Assembly: GCA_017883205.1 (NCBI GenBank)
Contig: JADGNZ010000019.1
Location: 1-64,000 of the forward strand
Direction: 5' to 3'
From: Thermoanaerobaculia bacterium
GTDB lineage: Bacteria > Acidobacteriota > Thermoanaerobaculia > Gp7-AA8
Length of the DNA: 64,000 bases
Shown one piece after another: positions 16,726-26,796 of this stretch. The notes under the pieces are model-generated. The model was not told the DNA's origin, ran no database searches, and saw only the letters and a list, made by a program, of their open reading frames with translations. The translations under genes and the position numbers were made by a program. How positions within the stretch are numbered: the first letter of the stretch is position 1; every line of letters starts with the position of its first letter.

Positions 16726-17341
16726 CCGCGCGTTAATCGTACTGCACCGCGTTTACGGCCGGCGTCCGCTGCGCGACCGCGTCCACACGCTCGTCCGCTT
16801 CCTCACCTGCCCGATGCTGCGCGTGCTCGACGCGGTGCCGCACTCTGCGTCACTGCTCGACATCGGCGCGGGCCACGGCGTCTTCGCAACGCTTGTTCGT
16901 GCGCGTGACGCGCGACGCGTCGTAGGCGTCGAGCCCGACGTGAGGAAAGTGCGGCCGATCGCCGGCGTGGAGTCAGTCATCGGCTTCGATGACGTCGTCA
17001 CCGGCACGTTCGACGCGATCTCGATCATCGATGTCCTATACAAGATTCCGATCGCCGATTGGGATGCGCTGCTCATTCGCTGCCGCGAACGTCTCGCTGT
17101 CGGCGGTATCCTCATCATCAAAGAACAAGACCCGACCGCGCGGATCAAGAACGCATGGAACGCGCTGCAGGAGCGGATCGCAACTGCGCTTCATCTCACG
17201 CTTGGCGAGTCCTTCACGTACGAGGCTCCTTCCGCCTTCCTCTCGCGCCTCACCCGCCTCGGCTTCCTGGAGGCTCGCAGCAAGCGTATCGATTTCGGTT
17301 ATCCGCATCCGCACGTGTTGTATGTGGCGAAAAGGCTCTAA
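16715..17341 (+). CDS. SAM-dependent class I methyltransferase
   Basis: This 208-residue cytoplasmic methyltransferase has SAM-binding motif I SLLDIGAGHGVF (46-57), an acidic residue at the next strand end in VVGVEPD, and a motif IV region ISIIDVLYKIP. The start is GTG 16715, chosen because a TACAAT hexamer lies 7 nt upstream; an ATG at 16631 would bury it deep in the opposing gene. The protein then begins MGFIRALIVLHRVYGRRP. The 5' end overlaps the divergent GT39 gene by 11 bp. The substrate is unknown; nearby glycosyltransferases hint at a glycolipid or polysaccharide. Confidence 0.8.
   Translation: MGFIRALIVLHRVYGRRPLRDRVHTLVRFLTCPMLRVLDAVPHSASLLDIGAGHGVFATLVRARDARRVVGVEPDVRKVRPIAGVESVIGFDDVVTGTFDAISIIDVLYKIPIADWDALLIRCRERLAVGGILIIKEQDPTARIKNAWNALQERIATALHLTLGESFTYEAPSAFLSRLTRLGFLEARSKRIDFGYPHPHVLYVAKRL
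16736..16741 (-). promoter_or_regulatory. -10 hexamer of the GT39 gene, inside the opposing CDS
   Basis: TACGAT on the minus strand lies 10 nt before ATG 16725 and inside the methyltransferase coding sequence. Confidence 0.4.
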
Positions 17342-17398
17342 CCACAGAGACACAAAGAGCACAAAGAAAACCCTTTGTGTCCTTTGTGTCTTTGTGGT
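17341..17398. repeat. CACAGAGA-family iterated hairpin
   Basis: A 26-bp stem with three mismatches (17341-17366 against 17373-17398) encloses a 6-nt loop. Each arm is itself an iterated word of the CACAAAGA type. It starts on the last base of the methyltransferase stop codon and lies between convergent genes, so a terminator role is plausible. Confidence 0.75.
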
Positions 17399-17415
17399 GA
17401 TGCTTCTAAGAAACC

Positions 17416-18177
17416 TCACTTCCGAAAACGAGCCTCGAAATCCTTCCTTCGGCTGCGACTCAGCTTTAGTCGCTGGCCGCCGGCGAGCACCAACGCGCAG
17501 TCGCCGCGGAACAGCGGATGGATCTCGCGCACGCGATCGATGTTGACGATCGTCGAGCGGTGCACGCGGAAGAAGAGCGCGGCATCGAGTTGCGTTTCGA
17601 TCTCGTCCATCGTCTGGCGCAGGAGATGCGCCGCTGTGCCGCAGTGGATCGTCACGTAGTAGTCGGACGCCTCGATCCAGTCGATGTCGGCGGCATCGAC
17701 GACGATGGTCTTGTCGCGCACGGGAATGAGGAAGCGCGACCGCGACGCCTCGCTGCGCTCTTTCAACAGTTCGGCAATGCGCGTATCGACCTCGCCGCGG
17801 AGGATGCCGCGAGCCCGTTCCTTCGCATGCGCGAGTGCGCTGGCGAAACGGCTGTCGTCGAAGGGCTTGAGCAGATAGTCGAGGGCGTGTACTTCGAACG
17901 CTTTCAGCGCGTAGCGGTCGTAGGCCGTGACGAAGATGACTGCCGGGACCGTTGCCGCGCCGACCTGTTCGAGCAGCGCGAATCCGTCGACCTCCGGCAT
18001 CTGGATGTCGAGAAACATCAGGTCCGGCCGCGTGCGGGCAATGAGCGCCGCCCCCTCCGCGCCCGTTCCCTCGCCCAGCACACGCACCTCGGCATCACCT
18101 TCGAGCAGCGCCCGGATCGAGCCGCGCGCCAGCGGCTCGTCATCGATGATGATGACGCGCAACGGCTCACTGCTCAT
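17416..18177 (-). CDS. LytTR-type response regulator
   Basis: This 253-residue DNA-binding response regulator has an N-terminal receiver domain with the acidic pair in IIIDDEP (11-15) and phospho-acceptor D57 in LMFLDIQMPE. The C-terminal LytTR domain (about 145-253) shows DIDWIEASDYYVTIH, FFRVHRSTIVNIDRVREI and LVLAGGQRLKLSRSRR. It overlaps the histidine kinase gene by 4 bp, so the two form one operon and a cognate pair. LytTR regulators often control surface, export or fratricide genes. The divergent NHL protein gene beyond the kinase is a possible target. Confidence 0.93.
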   Translation of the reverse strand: MSSEPLRVIIIDDEPLARGSIRALLEGDAEVRVLGEGTGAEGAALIARTRPDLMFLDIQMPEVDGFALLEQVGAATVPAVIFVTAYDRYALKAFEVHALDYLLKPFDDSRFASALAHAKERARGILRGEVDTRIAELLKERSEASRSRFLIPVRDKTIVVDAADIDWIEASDYYVTIHCGTAAHLLRQTMDEIETQLDAALFFRVHRSTIVNIDRVREIHPLFRGDCALVLAGGQRLKLSRSRRKDFEARFRK

Positions 18178-19235
18178 GCCGTCTCCTGCCAGGGAACAGA
18201 CACGGCAGCGAGCACGCCGCCATTCACGCTGGTGAGATCGAACCGTCCCTCGCTTCCGTGGATGTGGCGCAGGCGCGCCAGCGTGTTGCGCAGACCGATC
18301 CCGCCGTTGCTGTGCGTCCCGAGGATGCCGCTGTTGAATACCTCGATCGTGAGCCGGTCACCACTGCGCGCGGCACGCACCGCGATCACGCCCGGCGACG
18401 CGCTGACCTCGATTCCGTGCTTCACCGCGTTCTCCGCCAGCGGTTGCAGCAACAGCGTCGGCACCAATCCCCGCTCCGCCTCGGCAGACGCATCGATCGT
18501 GAACGACATGCGATCGGGAAAGCGCGCGCGCTGGATCTCGAGATAGCGCCGGAGGACGGAGATCTCTTCGCCGAGTGCGACCTGGGGATTGCCGGAGTGA
18601 TCGAGCGTGTAGCGCAGCAACTCGCTCAGGCCCGCCATCATCGTGACCGCCTCGTCGTTGCGGCGGCTGCGCACCAGAGCGCTAATCGCATTCAGCGTGT
18701 TGAACAGAAAGTGCGGCTGCAGTTGCAGCTCGAGCGCCCGCAACCGAGCATCGGATAACGAAGCCTCGAGCTGCGCTGACTGGAGGGCTCGCTCGCGGTA
18801 GCGCTCGTAGTATTCGAGCGCAACCGCGCAGCCCAGCACGAGACAGTAGAGCACCCATACTAGGGGTAGCCGGTAGAAAATAATCTCGCTGATGCGCAGT
18901 TGCGAGACCTCGGCAGTCATCCGATCGTACGGCCGCATCAGAATCATCAATGTGGCCGAGTAGAGACTATGAACGACGCCGAGCACGCACGCCGCCAGCG
19001 CATGCATAAGGATCGACATTCGTCTCACGGGCACGACGGGGAATCGTTTGGCCATCCAGAAGATGAACACGGTCGCGCCAAGCCACGTCTGCCAGACGAT
19101 GACGTAGTATCCAATCAGTCGCAGCGCCGAATGGCCGTGCGTGATCATGCTGATCCAGACCTGAAATCCGGAGACGAATCCGAACACGGTCCAGAACAAC
19201 GTAGCGAATTGCCACGCCACCCGGCGAGAGCTCAT
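18174..19235 (-). CDS. LytS/YehU-type sensor histidine kinase
   Basis: This 353-residue membrane kinase has about five hydrophobic segments (from roughly 10 to 142) forming the sensor, then a short coiled coil. The His_kinase domain has LQPHFLFNTLN with phospho-acceptor H175. The C-terminal ATPase has PLAENAVKHGIE as the N box and a glycine-rich GIGLRNTLARL. No periplasmic sensory domain is seen, so the signal is probably sensed in the membrane. It is transcribed first and overlaps the regulator by 4 bp. A CAGACT hexamer 7 nt before the start hints at a leaderless transcript. Confidence 0.9.
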   Translation of the reverse strand: MSSRRVAWQFATLFWTVFGFVSGFQVWISMITHGHSALRLIGYYVIVWQTWLGATVFIFWMAKRFPVVPVRRMSILMHALAACVLGVVHSLYSATLMILMRPYDRMTAEVSQLRISEIIFYRLPLVWVLYCLVLGCAVALEYYERYRERALQSAQLEASLSDARLRALELQLQPHFLFNTLNAISALVRSRRNDEAVTMMAGLSELLRYTLDHSGNPQVALGEEISVLRRYLEIQRARFPDRMSFTIDASAEAERGLVPTLLLQPLAENAVKHGIEVSASPGVIAVRAARSGDRLTIEVFNSGILGTHSNGGIGLRNTLARLRHIHGSEGRFDLTSVNGGVLAAVSVPWQETA

Positions 19236-19386
19236 GCCCGTCAGTCTGCCCGACCCGCCGCCAAAACGCGAAGGAATGCAGCGAACGGTGTCGCAGAGGC
19301 TGCGAACTGGCGGAAACCGCTTCGATAACGCACCATCCCTCTTCCAACTTTACGCACGACGCGAGTATCGTGATGCCCTCACGCAG

Positions 19387-22300
19387 ATGAGCGACGTAAG
19401 AAGACACCGCACGTTCGTCTTCGCGCTTTGCGCGTTGATTGCGCCCACCCTCTCCGCGCAGTCGATCCTCACGTACGCGGGCGGCGGCACGCGCGACGGC
19501 TTGCAGGCGAAGGCGATCGTGCTGACTGCGCCTTATGGGCTGGCCGCCGACACGAAGGGCAATCTCTACATCGCGGAGGAGAGCGGGAGCAGCGTGCAGA
19601 GGGTGAATCTTGCGACCGGCGTGATCGAGCGGTTCGCGGGCAACGGTGGCGGCAGCTACAGCGGCGACAACGGGCCGGCGCGCGAGGCATCGCTCAAACG
19701 GCCGCACGGACTCACGTTCGACGATGGCGGCAACCTCTTCATCGCCGATCAGGACAACGGACGCGTGCGGCGCGTTGATGCAAAGACAGGGGTGATCACC
19801 ACCTTCGCCGGCGGCACGACCGATCCGAACATCGTGGACGCGGGCGACGGCGGGCTGGCAACGAACGCCCTCCTCGCCCAGCCGATCGGCGTCTTCTGGC
19901 GCGACGGTGAGCTGTACATCGCCGAAGACAACTACGACGCCAACGTCGTTCGCAAAGTCGATCGCAACGGAATCATCACCACCGTTGCTGGCAAGCGCGG
20001 GCTGCAATCATTTTCCGGGGATGACGGCCCGGCTACTTCTGCGGGCCTCGCCAATCCTCTGGCGTCCGTCGTCGACGCGGACGGGAACCTCTTCGTCGCC
20101 GATTTCACCAACGGAAAGTTACGGCGCGTCGATCACGTCACGCACAAGATCGCCACCGTCGCCGGCGGAGGCACCGATCCCGACAACCTCGGCGATCGTC
20201 CGGGCACCGAGGCGAACTTCTGTCCCGCTGCTCTAGCGATCGACGCGGCCGGTTTGATCTACGTCGCCGATGCCTGCCACCGGCGCGTGCTTCGCTTCAC
20301 GCCCGCCAACGGCCGGATCGCGCTCTTCATGGGAAACGGCGAATACGGCGGCGGCGATGGCAACGTCGCAACCGACGCCGGCGTCGAGCTGCCTTACGCG
20401 CTCACGCTCGACGCAACCGGAAACCTCTTCGTCGAAGATGGTTCGAACGGAAGCATCCGCCGCGTCGACGCCACCACACGCATCGTCTCCACCGTGGCGG
20501 GAGGAGGCACCTTTGTCGGCGACGGACGCGTGGCGAATGCCGCGCTCCTCGCCGGCCCGCGCGGGGTGGCCTTCGACAAACAAGGAAGTCTGCTCATCGC
20601 TGACACCGAGCACAATCTGATCCGTCGCGTCGATGCAGCGACCGGCGTGATCTCAACCTTCGCGGGTACCGTCAACACCTGTTGCAGCGGTCCTGATGCT
20701 CCCGGAACGCTGGCTACGGAAACGACGATCGGCTTCCCGGCCGATCTGGCCGTGGCCTCGGACGGCGGCATCTTCTTATCAGACTCCCTCGGCACGATCT
20801 ACGTCATCAACACCAAAGGCGAGATTGCGCGCTACGCGGGCGGCAACGACACGAGCGGCACCAACGACAGCGATGACCGCCCCGCCCTCACCGCCAGCAT
20901 CGCACCGGTCGGAATCGCTCTCGACGCCGCGAACAACCTCTATCTCGCCGAGCGGGAAAGAAACCGCGTGCGCAAGGTCGACGCGGTCACGAAGATCATC
21001 ACGACGATTGCCGGAACCGGAACGGACGGTTTCAGTCCGGACGGTACGCCGGCCAAGCAGGCCAAGATCAGCGGCCCGACCGACGTCGCCGTCGACCGGC
21101 AGGGCAACGTGTTCATTTCGGACAGCGGCAATGGCGTGATCCGCCGCATCGACGCCGCGTCGGGAAACATCTCCACGTGGGCCGGCGGCGGAAGCCCAGC
21201 TACCGGCAACGGCGACGGCGGCACCGCCACCAACGCCGCGATGACGCCGAAGTTCATGGCCATCGATCCGAAGAACGACGACCTCTACGTCGCCGATGAG
21301 AACGGATTGCGGCTGCGCAAGATCGATGCGAAGACGCAGGTCATCACGACCGTCGCCGGCAGCGGCGTCGACTACACCGACCGCGAGTTTTCCGGTGACA
21401 ACGGAGCGGCGGTTAAAGCGAAGTTGAATTTCGTCTTCACCGAGTCGGGCGTTGCCATCGACGCCGCGGGCGATCTCTTCATCTCCGACACGGTCAACGA
21501 CCGCGTGCGTGTCGTCAATGCCTGCTCCACCGTCACCGCGCCGCAGTTGACGCAGCCCGCGGATGGAGCGAATGTTTCGACCGCGCCGAAACTGGCGTGG
21601 GCCGCGGTCGAACACGCGTTCCGCTACGACGTCCTCCTAGACACGGTCAATCCTCCAGTCCGCGTGTTCGCTGCCGACACCAGCGATCAATCGTTCACGC
21701 CGGCGAACCTGCAACCGTCCACGCGCTACTACTGGAGCGTGAAAGCGAAAGGCGATCCGTTCTGCCTGCCGGCCTCCACCGCCGCCTCGCGCGTCGCAAC
21801 GTTCTCGACCGACGCGACGTGCGCGGCCGCGGCGTTCGATTCGATCGCGCCGCAGAACGGTACGAACGTCAGCAGTTCGCCGGTGCAGCTCTCCTGGCAA
21901 TCCGCCGGCGATGGCGCAACCTATGACGTCTACCTCGGCACCCTCGCCAATCCGCCGCTCGCCGCCTCCGCTATCACGACGACGACGTACAGCGCGACGA
22001 TCGTCTCCGGCCAGTACTCGTGGTTCATCGTCGCGCACGCCGGCTGCGATCCGTCGAAGACCTCAACGAGCTCGACGCGCTCGTTCGTCTCGTCGCTCTC
22101 CCCCGGCTGCTCTCCCGGCCAGTTGCAGGTGATCGCCTCCCGCCCATCCGACGGCGCCACCGACATCTCATCCACATTCGACTTGGGATGGGTCCCGCTC
22201 GGCGTGGCCAGCAGCTACGACCTCTACTTCGGAGCGTCGTCGCAACCGCCGCTGCTCATCGGCGGACTCGATCGCACCAGCCAGACCGTCACGTCACTCG

Positions 22301-25047
22301 CTCCAGGCACGAAGTACTTCTGGCGCGTCGTCGCGAAAGGCCCGTGCGATCCGAACGGCGTGTCATCGAGCATCGTCAGCTTCACGACGCGAAGCTGCGC
22401 GGCGGCGGGAGCGACGTCGATCGTCTTCGCGCCGACGACCGTACCGGAAGGTGCGACGTACGCGATCGTCTGGTCGGTGGCGCCAGGACTGGATAGTGAT
22501 GGCGGCTATCTCGTCGAGCGGTCGATGAGCTCGTCGTTCAGTCCGCTGCTCGACAGCCAGGTCACCTCGTCGACCGCCGCATCATTCTTCGCCGGTGGCG
22601 CGGGCAACATCTTCCACCGCGTCCGCGCGCTGCCCGGATGCGATCCGTCGAAGAGCGGACCGCCTTCCGCCGTCATCGTCGTGAACGTGACGCCCGCTCG
22701 GCCGAATGTAGTCTTCACGCTGTTGCCGACGGCACTCGTCACCGGGATCGGCGATCACCTCGAGGACAAGCGCGGCACCTTCGCACTGGAAAACCTCGGC
22801 ACCTCCTCGATTCAAGTGATCGTGGGCCGGCAGGAGCTGAACGGCTCCGCGCCCTTCTTCACGATCGTCGATCCGTCCGCCACCGACTCCGCATTCGTCA
22901 CACTCGAACCACGCAAACCGCATCTGTTCGAGATCCGCTACGCCGGCCCGTCGAACACGATCGCGGCCAGCTACCAGGGCGTGATCTTCGTCGCCGCGAC
23001 CGGCGAAGGGCTGGCGGTGACTCCGTATGCATTCGTCAATCTCAAAGTCGGCGGCGGCGCAGCGGCAACGCCTCAGTTCCTCATCGGCGGCACGCCAACG
23101 GACTATGTCGCCTTCCAGCCGCTCACAGGCGATGACGCCAATCGCTCTCCGTTGAGCATCTCGATCAAGAACAACGGCACGACGACGATGGAGCTGGCCG
23201 CGGAAATCGGACCTGAAGTCTGGCTCGTGCCCGATGCAACCTGGAACGCGACGGGGCTGGCGCCGGGAGCGACGCGAACGGTGAATCTGTCGACGCGGCG
23301 CAGCAGGGCACCGAACGGTTCGCCGCTTCCGCGATACACCTACTTCGGCGTCCGCACGAAGGATGGCCAGACCGCGCGGCTTCTCGTGCAGGACAGCGAA
23401 GAGCTGCCGCTCACTACCGGACGCACGATCCGCCTCGACCTGGCCACGCGGTCGTTCATCGTGCCGGACGCCATCAGCCGCACCAACTCGCAGTCCCTTC
23501 CGCTGGTCACGCAACTCCGGCTCAGTAACATCGGAAGCGGCTCGGTGCAGGCCGAGCTGATCTTCACTCCGGAAAATGCAGACGGCTTCGACACCACTGC
23601 GGTCAAGCGCGTCATCGTGATCGTGCCTGCGAACGATGTGGTGACGCTCACTGATCCGCTCGTGCAGATTTTCCATCTGACGCGTCCCTCGCGCGGATCG
23701 ATCGAAGTGCGCCTGCCTCCCGAACGCGTCGGCCTCCTGCGCGCGAGCGCATCCGTGATCACGCTCGGCGGCGGCGGCGGGTTCGTCACGCCGGTTGTGA
23801 CGCGCGGCGAAGGCGCCCGCATCGCTGCGCCTCATGGCCTCAGCGGCATCACATCGAATGCGTCCGTCACCACGTCGTTGAGTCTCGGTGAGACGAGCGG
23901 CATCGATCATGCCGCCGTTCAACTGACGCTGTACGACGCGAACGGTAACTCCGCCGGAACCTTGAGCGTCAATGTCCCCGCGTATGGCGTCAAGCACTTC
24001 GACAACATCGTCGCAGCGATGAACGGACCGGCTATCGATCCCGGCCAGTTGCAGATCGCGGTCACGGCCGGAGGCGGATCGGTCATCGGAGTGGCCAGCG
24101 TCGGAAGCGCGGACGGCGGCGCGACGTTCGTCAGCACGCCGCTGACCAGCAGCGCGGCTAAGGCCATCCTCGCCTTCTCGCGAGCGAACGACACCACGTC
24201 CTCCGTCAACGTCAAGACTGTCGTTCCCGTACTGGCGACTGCATCCGGCTCGAGCGGTTCACCGGCCACGTTCAAGACCGCGGTCGCATTCGCCGCACCG
24301 GTCGGCGTGCCGGGAACGTTCTTCGCCACCTTCCTCGACTCCGCCGGAGGCAACACTTCTCCCAGGCAAACGATCACGGTCCCCGCCTCGGCCACGAAGA
24401 TCTACGGCGATGTGATCAAAGACCTCTTTGGACGTCCGCCATCTGCCGGCAGCGTGTTCGTCGAGTTGCCGCCGGGCGGCAAGGTCTACGCGACGCTGCA
24501 ACCCGCGTCCGGCAGTTCCACCGCCACTCCTCCGCGCGAACTGCAGTTGCCGACGACGCTGGCCGAGGCGCTGACGAGCGCCGCGTCGTCAGGGACAAGG
24601 CCGCTGTTCTTCGACGGCCTCGAACAATCGCTCGATCCTCTGCACGGCTCGCGATGGATGCTGATCCTCAACGAAGTCGGCGGTTTCACGGGCCTGATGA
24701 ACATCCGCCTGTACGAGCCCGGCAATCGCACGAGCGCCATCGCGGAGCAGACATTGACGATCGCCCCCTTCCAGCAACTCCAGCTCGACACCGTCTTCAG
24801 CGCTCTGGGGCTCGACTCCGACGACCGCCGCAAAGACCGCACGAACGTCGAAGTCGTCGTTACCGCCATCGCCGGCAGCGCCCGCGTCGCCGCAATGGCC
24901 GTCTCGATCGACAACGGCACCGGCGACACGAAGACCTACGCATTGACGCCGATCGTCGGCTCCGGCCCGCCAAGCGTGAACCGAACCGCCGCGATCGTCC
25001 CGCCCACACCCGCATCGCCCGAGCGACGACGCAGCGTGCGGCATTGA
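19387..25047 (+). CDS. Giant secreted NHL-repeat protein with FN3-like domains
   Basis: This protein is about 1,886 residues. ATG 19387 is chosen because a signal peptide (FVFALCALIAPTLSAQS) follows; the frame is open to 19234 but that part is not signal-like. Residues 25 to about 705 form NHL-type beta-propeller repeats, recognised by recurring GNLFIAD, RVRRVD and ISTFAGG blocks, probably two propellers. From about 710 come several FN3/Ig-like domains, each opening near a Cys and containing WxxxxxxxYDVxxG-like strands. The C-terminal 700 residues are further beta-rich and unassigned. It has no anchor. The role is unknown; extracellular binding or scaffolding is likely. Confidence 0.85.
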   Translation: MSDVRRHRTFVFALCALIAPTLSAQSILTYAGGGTRDGLQAKAIVLTAPYGLAADTKGNLYIAEESGSSVQRVNLATGVIERFAGNGGGSYSGDNGPAREASLKRPHGLTFDDGGNLFIADQDNGRVRRVDAKTGVITTFAGGTTDPNIVDAGDGGLATNALLAQPIGVFWRDGELYIAEDNYDANVVRKVDRNGIITTVAGKRGLQSFSGDDGPATSAGLANPLASVVDADGNLFVADFTNGKLRRVDHVTHKIATVAGGGTDPDNLGDRPGTEANFCPAALAIDAAGLIYVADACHRRVLRFTPANGRIALFMGNGEYGGGDGNVATDAGVELPYALTLDATGNLFVEDGSNGSIRRVDATTRIVSTVAGGGTFVGDGRVANAALLAGPRGVAFDKQGSLLIADTEHNLIRRVDAATGVISTFAGTVNTCCSGPDAPGTLATETTIGFPADLAVASDGGIFLSDSLGTIYVINTKGEIARYAGGNDTSGTNDSDDRPALTASIAPVGIALDAANNLYLAERERNRVRKVDAVTKIITTIAGTGTDGFSPDGTPAKQAKISGPTDVAVDRQGNVFISDSGNGVIRRIDAASGNISTWAGGGSPATGNGDGGTATNAAMTPKFMAIDPKNDDLYVADENGLRLRKIDAKTQVITTVAGSGVDYTDREFSGDNGAAVKAKLNFVFTESGVAIDAAGDLFISDTVNDRVRVVNACSTVTAPQLTQPADGANVSTAPKLAWAAVEHAFRYDVLLDTVNPPVRVFAADTSDQSFTPANLQPSTRYYWSVKAKGDPFCLPASTAASRVATFSTDATCAAAAFDSIAPQNGTNVSSSPVQLSWQSAGDGATYDVYLGTLANPPLAASAITTTTYSATIVSGQYSWFIVAHAGCDPSKTSTSSTRSFVSSLSPGCSPGQLQVIASRPSDGATDISSTFDLGWVPLGVASSYDLYFGASSQPPLLIGGLDRTSQTVTSLAPGTKYFWRVVAKGPCDPNGVSSSIVSFTTRSCAAAGATSIVFAPTTVPEGATYAIVWSVAPGLDSDGGYLVERSMSSSFSPLLDSQVTSSTAASFFAGGAGNIFHRVRALPGCDPSKSGPPSAVIVVNVTPARPNVVFTLLPTALVTGIGDHLEDKRGTFALENLGTSSIQVIVGRQELNGSAPFFTIVDPSATDSAFVTLEPRKPHLFEIRYAGPSNTIAASYQGVIFVAATGEGLAVTPYAFVNLKVGGGAAATPQFLIGGTPTDYVAFQPLTGDDANRSPLSISIKNNGTTTMELAAEIGPEVWLVPDATWNATGLAPGATRTVNLSTRRSRAPNGSPLPRYTYFGVRTKDGQTARLLVQDSEELPLTTGRTIRLDLATRSFIVPDAISRTNSQSLPLVTQLRLSNIGSGSVQAELIFTPENADGFDTTAVKRVIVIVPANDVVTLTDPLVQIFHLTRPSRGSIEVRLPPERVGLLRASASVITLGGGGGFVTPVVTRGEGARIAAPHGLSGITSNASVTTSLSLGETSGIDHAAVQLTLYDANGNSAGTLSVNVPAYGVKHFDNIVAAMNGPAIDPGQLQIAVTAGGGSVIGVASVGSADGGATFVSTPLTSSAAKAILAFSRANDTTSSVNVKTVVPVLATASGSSGSPATFKTAVAFAAPVGVPGTFFATFLDSAGGNTSPRQTITVPASATKIYGDVIKDLFGRPPSAGSVFVELPPGGKVYATLQPASGSSTATPPRELQLPTTLAEALTSAASSGTRPLFFDGLEQSLDPLHGSRWMLILNEVGGFTGLMNIRLYEPGNRTSAIAEQTLTIAPFQQLQLDTVFSALGLDSDDRRKDRTNVEVVVTAIAGSARVAAMAVSIDNGTGDTKTYALTPIVGSGPPSVNRTAAIVPPTPASPERRRSVRH

Positions 25048-25132
25048 GGAAACGCCGCCAGCCCCAGCGCGATGGAACGCTGCCGTCTCGGCGGCTGGCC
25101 CGGCGGCGTCCTCGCCGCCGAGTCTTGCCGGA

Positions 25133-25138
25133 TATCAT
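25133..25138 (+). promoter_or_regulatory. -10 hexamer, leaderless start of the PIF1-like helicase
   Basis: TATCAT lies 8 nt before GTG 25147, and no Shine-Dalgarno is visible. Confidence 0.45.
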
Positions 25139-25146
25139 CCAACCCA

Positions 25147-26796
25147 GTGACCTTCGATGAGCTGATCGACTGGGCGGAAGGAGCGATGGCGCGGCTTCCC
25201 GACGAACGCGGCCTGCGCCAGGGGGTGAAGCACGTACGTCGAATGTACAAAGTCCTCGCCGAGTCGTGCATCGAATGGGCGTATTGGAAGGATTGGCACG
25301 CGCTGTCGAAGAAGATAGCCAAGTTGCTTCACGAGCCGGTTCCGCCGACGCCGAAGCGTTCTCCCGGACACCGGCCTCGCTCGCTGCCGCCCGACCGCGC
25401 CGCGCGCAAGGACCGAACGAATCGCCCGCCGCGCAAATCGCCGTGGATGGATGCCGGCAAACCAGAGCGGCGCCTCGCGAAGAAGAGCAAACGCGAGACG
25501 ATCGAAGTGAATCGCGAGTTGCAGATCGCGTTCGATGCAGTGAAGAGCGGGCGGCAGATTCTCTTCGTCACCGGAGGCGCGGGAACGGGGAAGTCGACCT
25601 TCATCCGCGAGTTGCGGGCGCGATTTCCAGAGAAGCAGTCGGTCGTTCTCGCACCGACCGGCGTGGCCGCGCTCAACGCGGGCGGCCAGACGATTCATTC
25701 GTTCTGCAAACTCCCTCCGCGGCTGGTGACGCCACAGGACATACGCAAGCAGAAGGAGACCGCTCTCTTCGAGAAGCTCGACATGGTCGTGATCGACGAG
25801 ATCTCGATGGTGCGCGCCGACGTGCTCGATGGCGTCGACGCCTTCCTGCGCATCAACCGCGGAAAGAACCTTCCTTTCGGCGGGGTGCAGATGGTTCTCG
25901 TGGGCGATCTCTTCCAGCTTCCGCCTGTGGTCACACAACGCGACGCGCCTGAGATTGAGCAGCGCTATGCGTCGCCGCACTTCTTCTCTGCCAACAGCCT
26001 GAAAGGATTGAAGTTCTTTCCGGTCGAACTGCAGATCGTCTACAGACAGCGCGACACCACCTTCGCAACGCTTCTTTCGCGCATCCGCGACGGGGTCGGT
26101 GCCGCCGAGGCGGTGGCGCAACTGAACAGCCATTGCGCGGGCCGCGAGCTGAAAGGACAGCACCTCATCCTCGTCCCGACGCGGGAAGCGGCTGCCGCGG
26201 AAAACGACGCGCGACTAGCTGCGTTGCCGGGAGAGCCGCGCGTTTACGATGCTGTTTGCGAAGGCTCGTTCGAGGCAGCGAGTCCGGACAAGCTGCCGGC
26301 ACCGAAGCAACTGGCACTCAAACGGGAAGCGCAGGTGATGTTTGTTCGCAATGATCCCGAAAAGCGCTGGGTGAACGGAACGATCGGCATCGTGAAAAAG
26401 CTCAGTGACGCATCGATCATCGTGCGCGTCGATGACGGCACGGAGCACGAGGTCGAGATCATCGAATGGGAAGACGTTCACTACGCGCTTGATGAGAAGA
26501 CCAACACGGTCGTCGAGGAGGTCGCCGGCGTTTACAAGCAGTTCCCGTTGATGCCGGCGTGGGCGGTGACGATCCACAAAGCGCAGGGTCTGACGCTCGA
26601 ACGGGTCATGGTCGACCTGGCACGAGGTGCGTTCGCCGACGGTCAGGTCTACGTGGCCTTGAGCCGCTGCCAGAGCATGGAAGGCCTTTCGCTCAAGCGA
26701 TCGGTAAGGGTGTCCGAGGTGCGATGCAGCGAGGCGGCGCGCGGGTTCTACGAGAAGATCCGGATGCGGGCTGCGGGGAATCTGCGCAGTGAATGA
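25147..26796 (+). CDS. PIF1/RecD2-like DNA helicase
   Basis: This is a 549-residue superfamily-1 helicase. After a basic N-terminal extension (1-115) comes Walker A GGAGTGKS (143-150), motif Ia LAPTGVAALNAGGQTIHSF, Walker B VVIDEISM (D217, E218), motif III VLVGDLFQLPPV and a C-terminal motif VI region TIHKAQGLTLERV with YVALSR. These are the PIF1 signatures. It would unwind DNA or G-quadruplex structures 5' to 3'. The start is GTG 25147, supported by a TATCAT hexamer 8 nt upstream; an ATG at 25072 lies in a GC-rich hairpin region and is less likely. A long hairpin starts right after its stop. Confidence 0.85.
   Translation: MTFDELIDWAEGAMARLPDERGLRQGVKHVRRMYKVLAESCIEWAYWKDWHALSKKIAKLLHEPVPPTPKRSPGHRPRSLPPDRAARKDRTNRPPRKSPWMDAGKPERRLAKKSKRETIEVNRELQIAFDAVKSGRQILFVTGGAGTGKSTFIRELRARFPEKQSVVLAPTGVAALNAGGQTIHSFCKLPPRLVTPQDIRKQKETALFEKLDMVVIDEISMVRADVLDGVDAFLRINRGKNLPFGGVQMVLVGDLFQLPPVVTQRDAPEIEQRYASPHFFSANSLKGLKFFPVELQIVYRQRDTTFATLLSRIRDGVGAAEAVAQLNSHCAGRELKGQHLILVPTREAAAAENDARLAALPGEPRVYDAVCEGSFEAASPDKLPAPKQLALKREAQVMFVRNDPEKRWVNGTIGIVKKLSDASIIVRVDDGTEHEVEIIEWEDVHYALDEKTNTVVEEVAGVYKQFPLMPAWAVTIHKAQGLTLERVMVDLARGAFADGQVYVALSRCQSMEGLSLKRSVRVSEVRCSEAARGFYEKIRMRAAGNLRSE

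Noticed and set aside
22582-23997. 471-residue minus-strand frame inside the NHL gene
   Set aside because: Arginine-rich shadow frame of the large secreted protein; no start signal.
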